Shown piece by piece: positions 45,490 to 58,200 of a stretch of 64,000 bases of DNA. The notes under the pieces are model-generated. The model had not been told where the DNA came from and made no database searches. It saw nothing but the letters and a program-made list of their open reading frames with translations. Made by a program: the position numbers and the translations under genes. The DNA lies in NCBI GenBank assembly GCA_949130485.1, contig OX422185.1, positions 14,073,011 through 14,137,010 of the forward strand, in the 5' to 3' direction. Within the stretch, counting starts at the first letter, position 1. Every line of letters begins with the position of its first letter. Source of the DNA: Agelas oroides. Lineage: Eukaryota; Porifera; Demospongiae; Agelasida; Agelasidae.

Positions 45490-46261
45490 CAGTTGGTGCA
45501 AGAAGACATCATGATTTACAACCTTGATGTGTGCCACGCAGTTGTTGAGTGCACACCAGCACCAAAAGCAACCAAAGACATGAGGAAAAGGAAAATAGCA
45601 CATCGTAGATTTGAACAGTGGTGCAGACCAGGATGGGTTACACTGGCCTGTATGGCTGATCCTTTCATTGTGTGCATTGTAGCGGTGTTGATTACGATCA
45701 GCAATCTAAGAAATCAGCAGGAGTGGAGCAGGAACAAAGATGCTCACCCAATAACCAAGCAGTATGTCTACTGTGACATGCTCCACTGCAAAAAAGTTGA
45801 TGGAACCTGCACAAGGCATAAGCCCAGGATAGTTGCGTCAGTGGAACACTGCAATGCAAGAAATGTGTACACCTACCTTCACACCATTTTGTTCATCCTC
45901 TGTCACTGGCCAGTAGCAACAGCAGCAGTTATAGCTACGAGGCTGTTGCTGGCAGGGGACATTGAACTCAACCCTGGGCCGCTGACAACTAGTGATTTGA
46001 GGAATGTTCGTAAGTCTGTTTGGGATGCTCGTACGAAATGGTATGACATTGGCATTGAACTTGAGATTGACGTGTCAGTTTTGGATGCTATTAAACATGA
46101 TAATGATGATGCAGGTTCACGCCTAACTGCAATGCTGACTAACTGGCTTAAGCGAACAACTCCTTCACCAAACTGGGAAGCATTGGTTAATGCACTGAAA
46201 AGTCCGACAGTTGGATGTGAACGTCAGGCTGAGGATATAGAGAAGAAATATTGCGACAGAG
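45487..46261 (+). CDS. NLR exon 1: hydrophobic segments, 2A motif, Death domain 1
   Basis: Residues 50-74 (VTLACMADPFIVCIVAVLIT) and about 127-150 (YLHTILFILCHWPVATAAVI) are strongly hydrophobic and probably membrane-spanning. Between them is a Cys/His-bearing segment (about 93-125). Residues 152-165 are RLLLAGDIELNPGP, a canonical 2A sequence. Residues about 169-256 look like a Death domain: WYDIGIELEIDVSVLDAI, then LTAMLTNWLKRTTPSPNWEA, ending KKYC. The exon closes in phase 1 at a good donor (GAG|GTAAGC). The open frame continues 120 bp past the donor to a stop, so an unspliced product would also be short. Confidence 0.85.
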
Positions 46262-49200
46262 GTAAGCCAAATTATACCAGAGTCACCTTCTTTGTCATTT
46301 CTGGCAATACTTTGCTTCCAAGTAGCCTAGTGCCGAGATCCTGCCATCTAATAATAGTTGAGTCACCAATAGGAAAAAGTTGACAGAAATGGTCATCTTG
46401 TTTATAAGCCATGGGTAATGATAAAAAAAACATGTTATTCAAGTTAGCAAAATTGGTGATGAAACTTATTCAATAATATTAATGAACACATAAAAGGATG
46501 AACATTGCATCGTGTCCACAAGTGTAGCAGGTAGTAGTAAGTGATAAACTATGTGCATGTAAAACAGCATGTACATTAGCTCAAATAATCATGCATGTAA
46601 AAAAAAAAACTAGTCAAAGGTGTAGCCTGAGACTACAGTGCTCCAAGCAAAGAAAGTACATTAGAAAAAATTTACCTAAGCGGTTACAACCACTCTACAA
46701 TGTCCAAATATGTGAATACTTTTAATTGGTTTTTTCAAAACTTAAATTTTCCACATACAGGAATGGAGAAGCCCTAAAAGGGTGGGACCCAATTTTGGGC
46801 TAAACTAAAAGTTGACACAAAGGGCAATACTTCTGGAATGTCAAGGAGTTGAATTCTCGAATTTCAGACAAAAATATACTATATCACAATTCAACCTTTT
46901 ATAAAAAAAAAAACCCAGTCCTTAACTGCAAACTTTGTGGAAATGCTGTGCCGAGTGAAAACGTTTCTCAAAGGCTGCTGAAGTAAAGAGACAACAAGGG
47001 ATGCAAAATCTGATAAAATTACTACATTTGTGGAAGGTTAGAGCTCTTAGCTTCCAAGTTTAGTGAAATGCTGTGTCTAAAGCATTTTTTGAAGTCACTC
47101 TATAGCTGAAGCCATAGTAGTGCCTGCAAGTCATGTGACTCACAGTGCTCTCCTTTATTCTTAACCAGAAATGATTGGAGGACATTTCTATCAAATTTAT
47201 TTACGATCAAAGATAGTATAGGGTTGAATGTACTCTTTTTGCTTGGAGCACTGTATAATATCCACATCGCCTGAGGGCAAGGTACTTGTAGATATACATA
47301 CATCATTTTCCATATTTATTTAATTTGTTTCCAGCTGAGGCAACATACTGAACACTTGTAAGAAGCAACAAACCTGTGCCAGAATATGTATCTCAAAGAT
47401 TCATAGATACCTGTAGTAGTGAGGGAAACAACCTGGAGCTGGATACAAAACTTATTAAATTATAAGAGTCATGAAAGGAAAAACTGAGTGAGCATATTCA
47501 TCTGAAGTCATGTCTTACTAAACTAGTGATAATCTCTAAATTTTCTGCAGGAGTTCCCCCACACTCTGGTACATGGCAGTCAGGCAGTCAGTTTCCCAGG
47601 CAAGCCAGTAGCCTGTGTCCATCTCCTCAACAGCCGCATGGTAAATACCAAGCCATTCTTGCTCCATCCCAAGGTATTATTAGGTCATAAGGATTAAGCT
47701 CATATGTGGCTAACACCATGCAATCCTAGAGTGGCTAGAAAGATTGCCAGTCATGGTACATAATACTGTAATAGCTACCTCTAACTTGTGCATGTGAGTT
47801 GATGGAGAAACTTGTAGGAATCTGCAGTTGAAGTTTGCTATAAGTCACATATACCACTGCTGCACATATGAGAAATCCACATCAGTACTAAAAGTCATGC
47901 ATCCTCGATCTATTTGGTGAAGAAGGGAGGATTGTTCAATAAATCATTATCACAAAGAAAACATCACTCTTGTTTATTGTCTTGTTACTCATGCTACACA
48001 CACATAAAAGTACAGATGGAAACAGACTTGAATTTTGTGGTATAGTTTTCATCATGATATTCATCTCTTGTAACCCCAAAGCAACATGTGTTAACCGTAC
48101 TACAATAAGCAATTCTCCAGGATGGGAATGAGACAAGTTTGCCTCTTTTCTGATTATCACCTCTTCTTCAGGGATGCATGGCTTTCAGCAAGGTGTGCAA
48201 TTCCCACAACATGTGCATCAACATTCCGAAGCCCCAAGCATCCAGCCAGCTGGTCAGGTTGTAGGTCAGTTTGGTGGTCATTTAGGTGATACAGTCCAGC
48301 ACCAGTTGGCATACTCTCATAAAAAATATGGTGCACAGCATCCACCCCCTCAACAGCTATACTATGCCAATCCATGGCAACCACAGCCATACCAGAAACC
48401 AGTTACAGTTTACTGGAGAGAGCTAAAGTATATACATGTGTGTGGAAAAAAGTTTTTTGTTCTCACGATTACAGCTGATGTTAATCTATAGCAACTTAGT
48501 TTTAGAGTGTGGTGTAGATGTTTCATATGGTAGCTTTCTTTTCTGCAGGTGAACCAATACCAACTAAAAAACTTCTGATGAAAGAGCTATATTCCACTGT
48601 TGCCAGCAAATGGCACCCCATAGGCACTTTCCTAGAAATCCCTGATGGAGAATTGAATACAATTGCTGAACGTGACCAGGGTGATCCTCAGAAGTGCTTG
48701 ATGGCTATGCTGGGTGTATGGCTGCATCGAACCGACCCACCAGCTAGCTGGTCTGATATTGCTGATGCAGTGGAAGTTATTGGAATGTCTGACATTGCAC
48801 AACAGATTAGGCGGAAATACTGTAAGCTTTGTGTGGCAAGCCCACTTGTTAAATCTACAGGAATAACCGGCAAATCTTTTCAAGAGCAGCACTGCATAGT
48901 ACTAGAAGCAGAGTTTCCTTTAGTTAGCGCAGTTATACCTTATCATACTGCACTTATGTAGACATCGTGGGTCATTAAGTTGACATATCTTTGTGAAATT
49001 GTATGGGATAGAGTATTTGAAATGGGGTATGTTGTTTAAACTTATGGGACTAAAAAAAAGGGGGTGTATTAATGATTAATGAATTAATGAATAGAGTCAC
49101 CACTTTGAAGTGTTATGTCAGCATATATTTTTGATTTGTTCTTCAGGCATGCATGGCTTTCAGCAAGGTGCACAACTTCCACAATGTGTGCCATCACAGT

Positions 49201-52200
49201 ATACACCAGCTCCAAGCTCACAGGCTGCTGGTAACATGGCAGGTTAGACTGGTCACTTTTGTGAAACATTTCTTGTGTGATTTTTTTATAGCAGTACTAA
49301 TGACAAAGTATTTGTGGCATGAGGTGTGATGTACATCCAACCTTGTTCTGCATGAAGTGAGTGGAAGATACACATGTAGAGAATTGACTTTTGCAAAAGT
49401 ACATTTTCAATGTGATGGCTACCAGGACATTAATATTTCGCACCCACATTTTGTTTTTTAACTTGCTGTCAATTTATGCTTTATTTTTACAGATGACGCA
49501 CATTTTAGTCACAGTATGTCAGAAAGCAGGGATACATTTAAAGCAAACACTAAAACAGAGTCAATGGATGTCCTCAGCAGTTGTCCTTCATTCCAGAAAC
49601 TAAGTTCCAGTGAGAAAGAGGAACTCAAGGCCATGCTGGATGATGATGAGGAAAAAATGAAATTGCATTTTGGTCGCATGGTCACAAAAACATGTGACTC
49701 TGTTGAAAAGCAAACCACAGTGGTAAAGTTTGCTGGAAGTATTTTAGCACTGGGGGCATATGACCCAGCTCCTGAAGTACAAGATCGATCACTTCTTCAT
49801 GAGCACCGGGAAGAAATTAAAGGTGCTAAAACAATTTCAGATATCTTTATTATCCTGAGTGCCTACTGGAACTATCTCAACTATGAGATTTTAAAGTATA
49901 TCATAGAACTCTATGCCACAAGTGAGGTTATTGAGAGGCTGGAGGATTATAATGAAAAGCTTCACGATTTCTGTAAACGTCGAATTTTTGAACTCCCTGA
50001 GAGTAGCAGTGAGACTGGCAATGTACAAAATGAAAAGCAAGCAAAGTTTGTCATGAAACTTGATGTTCAAGAAAACGTTACATGTAAAGAGGTTCTTCAG
50101 ATCAGACGCAGAATTGCTAAGATACTTCGTATCAACGTGGCTGCATTAATCATTAGCCAGATGGACATAGGATGTGTTCAACTAACCTTTCTGATTCCCA
50201 AATTTGTAGTGCAAGAGGTATTTCCTCTTTCCAGTGAACAGATATCAGCACTCTCCAAGGATGCGTTCATCATTTCACTAGAGTGTGGGAGCTATAGTTG
50301 TAAGGTAAGGCAAAATCATTATAGATTCACCTCTGTAGTCACATGTTAAGGCTAGCACAGTAGCACTTGACAAATATCAACACTGCTAAGGGAACTATTC
50401 AAACTCAGATTATCTTCTCGGTTCTTTACAGAACACAAGCAAGGCTTATACAGAGGATGTTGCCACAGAAAGCCTTGAGTCATTGGAGCTAGAAGAACTG
50501 AAAGAAAAAAATCAACCACCTGTACATCACTTAGTGAAAGCCCAAGCAAAGCATCCAGGTCAGTATACTCACTTTTGGTTGTCATAAAAGAAATACATGA
50601 TATCTCAGTGTGTCTTCAGACACATCCTCTATTTCAAATCCATTTTCCAGTGGATTTCTGATCCTTTTTCCAGTCTGCTTTTCTGTTTGTTCTGAGTTAT
50701 GTCATGTCCCATATACAGATACCAAACTGTAAATGTATATGGATGTAATGAGTGTGTGACATATAACAGTGCTAATGGAACTGTGCACAATAGCATGCAA
50801 CAGTACAGGGGTCTGGGGCATACTCCCAAGGAAACTTTCCTGCCCTGAGATCACTTCTGTGGCCCTTCTGGGCAAATTGTCACCGACATCCAACAAATGC
50901 AGTCAGTATTAGCAAAGCCAGTATGTCAAAACACAAAGTGCCAGCCCTGATAGATCACTTTGCATGAAGCCTTGTGCTTTAAATTGCTTGTGCACGGGAA
51001 AAATGGTCAGGCCAATGCCTAGGTCACCTGGAATCCTGCCAGTTTATCAAAAACCACTGTGTTTTGCAACAGCATATTTGACATCATGTTACTAGGTCAT
51101 GGTGACACAAATAACATGCCAACATGTGCCTCCTCTTGTTTGCCTAGTACTCTTTTCATCACCCCTATTATTTTCTCTAGCTCATGACATTCTTCGGGTC
51201 ACTATCACCTGTAGTTTGCCCATGGCAGCACTTCCATTCATTGTAGGGAGGGTTTGTTACAAGTTTGTTTCCTTCTTAGGTCGGATGCATGCAATGCTCT
51301 CACGTTTTTCACCTTAAGCTGTAGTGCTTTGATCTCTCAACATTTTCACTACTCGAGTCATGATCTGTACTGTATAGCTCCCACCACATGTTCAAGTATG
51401 ATGCCCAGCTTTCTGTCATTCTATCACTGAGCAGCGCTCTAGGGAATAGAAGAAATTCCTTAAGAGCATCTCCAAACATTTCAACTGTTCATTCATGTAA
51501 CTAAAGCAACAAACCTCCGGTCACAACAATATTTCTCTTCTTGGAGTGAATACTATTCTTTAAATTTTGCTGGCATATTGCCGCAGGCCTAACTATTGCA
51601 CAGGCTATATCACAGTTGTGGAATGTTAGTTCACAGTCACAATTTCCCTTCTGATTTACACTATACATATCGAAACATTACAACCATCCAACTAGCATCA
51701 GCTGAGATCCATCTTGCATGATGTTATCTGGTTTGCTAGGTTACTACGACCATAATGTAGTAACTTAACCTTATCACAGTGAGGACACTTCTATATTTTG
51801 GTTGAAATGCCTGAAGTATTCTCTGGCCAAAAACCACAATATAAAAATGGCATCAATGTAGCTTGTGTTTGTAGCGCTCTGTGCCCGTTTAGGTATTAAT
51901 AGCTACCACTATGTAGCTGCAAAGCTATAGTCACTGGATGTTGGAGCTCCACTGTGCTAGCTTGTGCTACTGTTTTCCCTGTGCCATTGGTTTTAAATGT
52001 GTGGGATGCTTCAACTTAATGTGTGCACATGCACACTGCATGCTTAATGTTAACAATCTGGGCAGGCTATCATAAGCCAATCTGTTGTGATCACTAGGAA
52101 GTAAGCATTGCTGAAAAGGATACTGCAGAGCATACGTATGCCACCATAAATACAAGGTCTGTTTGATGCGCTTATTTAGAGGAAAGTGCTATAGTACATG

Positions 52201-55200
52201 GCTGATCTTCACTTGATTATAAGTAGGAAGCCTTTTCTTAGAGTTGGATTGTCCATTCCTACTTTTGTGTGATTAAACTGCTCTCAAGGCTGCCTGCAGG
52301 GTCGTTGACCTTGTCAAATGTTGCATTTCTTCATTTCTTCACTTCCTCATTTCTCATCTCCTCATTTCCCGTTCGTTCTTTTACGCCAACCCAGCTTTGC
52401 CATGCTTCAACATCCATAGCCCTAACCCTGTATTGTACATAGTTTTCTTGCTGTTGCTCCATGCAGATGATGACAGTGCTGAAAGGCAGAGAAGTGACAT
52501 TGCTGATACTGATGCAAGTGAGTTACTGTCCTGAAGATGGTAGGTTATAGAAGAATGGTGAATTTAAACAACTCATCACAGCTCAAGATGACATTGATTG
52601 GATCCATAGCAAGGGGAGACATGAGGCCCAGACTATTCAAGTGTCGTCTTCATTTTCTATCTAGCAAGCTAAAATATGTCATGAGAACAAATGTTTAATT
52701 ACAGCTAGGTAAACAAACATGGGCCACCTCTTTCTTGCATGCGTGCTTGCTATATAAACAAACATGGGCATGGTTTCATGGATGCAGAAGTGCTTGAAAT
52801 TTAAGCCCACCCTCTTCTTTGGTAAACAAGTAGGATGCTCCATTCATGGGCACTTATTCATCAAAATAAGGTACCTGCAGTATATGTTGCTGAAATTATA
52901 GTTTATATAGTTTTTAAGGCCTAAGGCATGTGTCACCTGTTGGAAATGGGAAATCTTGCTAACTTCTTTTATTCCTGTAGTACACACTTTGCTGTCTTCA
53001 TGACTTTGCATATAATTGGCAGTTTATAGTAGTGCTCACGCTCTCTTTCAGGAAGCCTGGGAAGATAACATACATAAGCCTTTACACTGTAAATGATTTC
53101 AGTATCCACTCTTTTTGTGTACATGCTTTCCCTTTTGAATGGTTGTTTGAAGTAAATAGAAGAATTGGCACCCATCTGTTAAGTGTAAATGATACCTGTT
53201 CAAATCTTGATACTACCAAAGGTGCTTGCTTGCCCTGACTGTATCGCATGAATAAATTTGCATAATGGTATTTAAAGGGCATTTTACATAAATTTCATCT
53301 CACATACATTCCTGCACCTACGGTATACGACTACGCAGATGCTTCATCGTCATGGTGTGAGCCTGACAGGCTGGTAGCCTACCTACTTGTCAGAAATTAA
53401 ACACAACTTTGAAAGTGTGAGGAAAAATAAAGTGAAGTGGAAAAAGCCTGCAGACTAGACATCACTCCAAGATCCAAGATATAGCACTTGAATTGAGATG
53501 AATGTTCACAACAGGCAATGTCAATGTACTCTACTCTGCATGCAGTCCAGATGCAAACACCATCATGGTGCATTCAACTTGTTCTAGCTGCCTCAAGTAA
53601 CAAAATGTGCATGGAGTAGCTTGGGTTCACCAAAGCTTATGCAGTGACAACACTACTGCTATAAAAGCTATACAGGCACAGTTTGGTCACTGTGACAAGC
53701 TGTGCAATTAGCAGTGTGGTTCACAGTGTGAGGGAAACACAGCTCAGTGTTAGTTTCATCATCAATGATTGTCTTTATCTACCTAGCTGGACAGAGTTTT
53801 GCTGGTGTCCCTGATGCCTCAGAGCTTAACTCAACTCCACGAGGTACGTATGAATGTTATGAATGAATTGACTTCTTAAAACAGCTGGGTAGGTCATGAG
53901 AGGCAGGGAATGGGAAATGGAATGCATGGGAACAGTAAGACAAGAAAGGGATTTGGTATTGCATGCTTTATGATTGCGTGTGAGCTGAATATAGTGGAAT
54001 GATTTTCCATTTTTGAGAAAATGTTCATTTTAAATTCCTGAGATCCAAGTAGTAGTAAAGATTCACTCCTTGTGCAAAGTTGGACACCAGTGTCATGGGA
54101 GCATGGCTGTGTGTTTTGTCTCATTGTAAGTGATTTTTTCTTCTTCTCTAGCTGGACAAAGTGCTGCTGATGCCACTGATGACTCAGAAGCCAGTTCCAC
54201 TCCACTAGGTATTTAGAAGCTAAAGCTAAAGTGAAAGGCTTTTTTAAAGTCTGTAACATGGTATATACAAGACATTCTAGAAAGCACTATGGGTAATTTA
54301 AATGAGTAGAATGTGAGGGAAAAGGGGAAAGGCTTACCCTCAAAAGACATGTACTAGTGAGTGTCTGTGGTAGTGACCCAACCAATATGAGTGCAGCATT
54401 CACTTCATTTTGTGTTATGCATGAGCGACATACTTCCCAAGACAGCTGTGTTCTGCTCAGGATGTATTTGGGTACAGTAGGAAGATAAATCTCATACAAA
54501 ATACAGGATAGAGGAGAGCATTAAAGCCACTATCACAGCAACAGTACAGGATGACAAGATGAACACTAGTGTACATAAATTAAACAACAGTCATACAGAG
54601 AGCAAGTTGGAGTAAGGCAAATACTGAGCCTCGTACCCAGGCTCTCGGTGGGTAGGGAAAAGGAGAGCCTGGTATCCACTGTTTATGAATGTGCTTAATT
54701 TCCCAGAAATCTTGGGTAATCGAGAACTATCATGTTATATTTGTACAACCGTGATGTCATAACATATACTTACCAATACGCCAATCCCACATTTTGCACA
54801 CGGGAGTTTTTCGACTGTTGTCCTGCACCCCCCAGCACCCTCCAATGGGTAGGTATTTCCAAAATATGAGTCTCAAGACAGTACAGGTAGTTTCCATTTT
54901 GGATGTTTGCTGGGGGAAATATGTGTTTATATTGCTACTGTCTGGTAAGTATGTGTGCTACAAAGTGTTATGGTTTGTTATGGACTGTAAGTTAGCAAGA
55001 ACTGATAGCAAATCAGGGCGGTGTAGCACTAAGCACTTTGGCTCCTTTGCTGCACTGTATCATACTCTAATAAAATGTACATCACACTATCGATCATGTG
55101 GAGGCATTCTCAGAACGATTAAGGTGGCCTTAACTTTATTATTAGTAACACGGAAGTACGCGAGGTTATTACAACAGTTTATGGAAACTGAATGGCTGCC

Positions 55201-58200
55201 GAGTGTAGACTTCTTAACTTTGTCATCGTTATTCTGACCGTTAGTCTTTTCTGTATAGCTTTGTTTTAGCGCTGATTATGATGTACATATGTTCAAATTT
55301 CAGAAGGGATATCACTGAGACCGACAGTTGCTTGTTTTGGCAAGCAGAAGACAGAAGTAAAGCTCAAGTCATTTCGAGCGACAATGACCGATCGTCTTTG
55401 GCAGTTTATGCGGAACACTCACCAGTCTTGGAATCAAGATCTGATTGCTTTTCTGTGTACAGGAGGAGTTGAAGTTGTCATAACCAGCTGGCATTTGTGC
55501 TGCTAATGCTGTGCTGAGAAAGCCTTAATGTTTGAAAGTTAAGGACCACCCGAATAAGCCCCAATCTTTACTTATCTTCCATTATATATCAGCCATAAAA
55601 GGAATGGTGTTTCATGCCACCTGGTTTCTATTAGACCATGACCTATAGTAATAGTGGCTACAATGGTTTAGCTCCCTGGCTATTTATTGCTACAAATGAC
55701 ACGATGTTAATTAGCTGCCATGACAACAAATTGTTTTTAATTACAGAATTGTGAAGCATCATTATTGTCGTTGTTACAAACCCCATGTTCACACTGCCAT
55801 GGGATCATGAGATATTTAAAGTTAAATTCACCAGTAAAATTTGATGGGTGTATTATGTATATAGATGGTATTTAAAGGGATCTTTAGATACAGTTAACAC
55901 TTGAAGGGGGGCCACTCCTTGTAGTAGGTGGGGCCAAGAGGTATTACCGTGTGTGCATGCGTGACCTCTCAGAGCCCACACTAGCATTTTGCGGGTCCAT
56001 GCTGTGCTGCCATACCTACATCAATCTGGTCTCTGGTTCGAGCTGTGCTGTAATGGCTGAACATCTAATGACGAGTGAAACGTATTGTGCTCTCCATATA
56101 CAGCTGCAGCTTCTGTGGCAGCACTACCATGACTTACGGCCATATTTGCTATCATACGCATTATGCAAGGTGTTGCGGGTAACTACTATACATATATATT
56201 ACCTGTATTGGCTGTCCTTATGTATTGGCTGTTTTTATGCTCTGCTGGCTGAGGCCGTGCGGCCCATTGGCTATTATGTGAAAAGGCGCTGATGGAGGAG
56301 TGGCCCCTGCAGTGTTACCAATCATTCATTCCACTGTAGGGGGGAAGTTGTAAATTAAGACTTATGTGTGTGACTGAGGTTACTATAACCTTGATGAGGG
56401 TTAAGCTGCCTTAATTGTTCTGAGTTCCCCTCCAACTACTGTTTGAACATGTGTTCAGCAGTGGATAACTACGTGCATGCACAAACAGCAGATACAGTAG
56501 GCTCTTTTTCTTCTTGCCCACCAAGAGCCAGGGTACGAGGCTACATACCAACATACAGATGGTCCAGAATGAACAAAATTGGTGGGAGATGAAATCTGCT
56601 ACCACATGGATACAGACACAAGATGAAGGGATACTGGTAAAAGTAGAATAACAAAACAGCGGAACACTGGAATGGAATAAAAATTCCATGACTGCGCATG
56701 TGCACAGTATGTAAACCACACCCCTTTGCTGAGACCGGTCTTACCGTATACATGGGTTAATAAGCGCATACGCTTATTACCAAAACTGCAAGGAAATATG
56801 CGCAATATGCATTTAATAATGAAGGCAAAAATCGACCACACCCCCAAAACTGCGATGCAAACTCTCTGGTATAGCTTCTCCGTGTTGACTTGGTGTTCAC
56901 CGTGCAATCCCCAAAGAGTGTGAGCTGTGATGCCATGACAAACGTTGGTTCTTGTCTTGATGAGAACAGCTGATGTAGATGAAGAGTCGAGTCGTAGAGA
57001 TCGTCGATATTGTATCATTGAAATTCGCTAGCAATGAAGCCCACTGGGTGAAAAGTTGACATCTTGGAACCACTATTTTATAGTCAATAACTTGCTTTGC
57101 CCAACCTCTTCGTAGAAACTAGCCTGCCCAATCAAGGACTGAGTTAACTAAGTGTTAATCCTAGTAGAAAATTTACAGGTACACTACTGGCGCTTAATTA
57201 GAATTGTGCTTATTATCCAGGTGCAAAATCAGGAAAGAAGTATGTGCTTAATAAGCAATATGCGCTTCATAGCGAGTTGCGCTTATTAACCTGTGTATAT
57301 GGTATATCCAGAAGTTAGACACTGTTGTGAGCTACAAAGGCTTGCTGGCAAGGATTCACTAGTGAACTCAGTATCAAGTTAAGCCATTGAGCTTTTAGGA
57401 CAACAGTGTAATGTTGCCTCATCAAGTATGTATATCTAGCAAGCTACATAATTGCCTATCAACACCGACTCACCTGTGCTCTAAGATTAGTACCCCTGTT
57501 CTATCAAGGCCCTTGACAATTACCACTTACCCAGGTAAACAGTAGTGAACAAATCATAGGGCACCCTTTTCAACTACATGAATCATTTTGCCAGCAAGAA
57601 TCTAGCTATAGCCCATAAAGCACAGGTGTTGGACAAGTCAGGCTTTCAGAGTACTGTCCAACATTAGTAAGTATAGCTCTGTATAAGGCAAACGTATGTA
57701 ATGTACATGCTACCAACTGCTGACCATAGGCTAAAGTTCTGTTCCATTGTTCTGCATTTTCCAGTTTTCCCAAGATGAATGTTTAGGACTAGCAAAACCT
57801 GCTCATCCGTCAAAAGAGGTACATGTAGCTGATATTTCTTTGTACTTTAACTCTTTACCGACCGTAGCAAATATTGCAATATTACGTGAATGACCACACA
57901 GGAAGCGGCCTAGACGACATGTTATATCTCATGTTGCAAACCAGCTACAGACTTCCGGTAAAAAGCAGTGAAAAGCCATAGGCTTTGCCTAGCTTCGCTG
58001 TAGTTTTGAAGCTTATCAATAAAGAACAAGGTTGGAGATAAACTTTTTATACCGGAAGTTGCCACCTTCGGCACGTTCTTGTACCTGTAACTTGGATGTT
58101 ACAGTTCTGCTTTCTTTGAAATCTGTAGTGAAGTTAGAGCTTTCATTTAGCTACATATTGCTTTTGATCGCATCTTCGTAGCTTGTATACTTCTCAAGAT

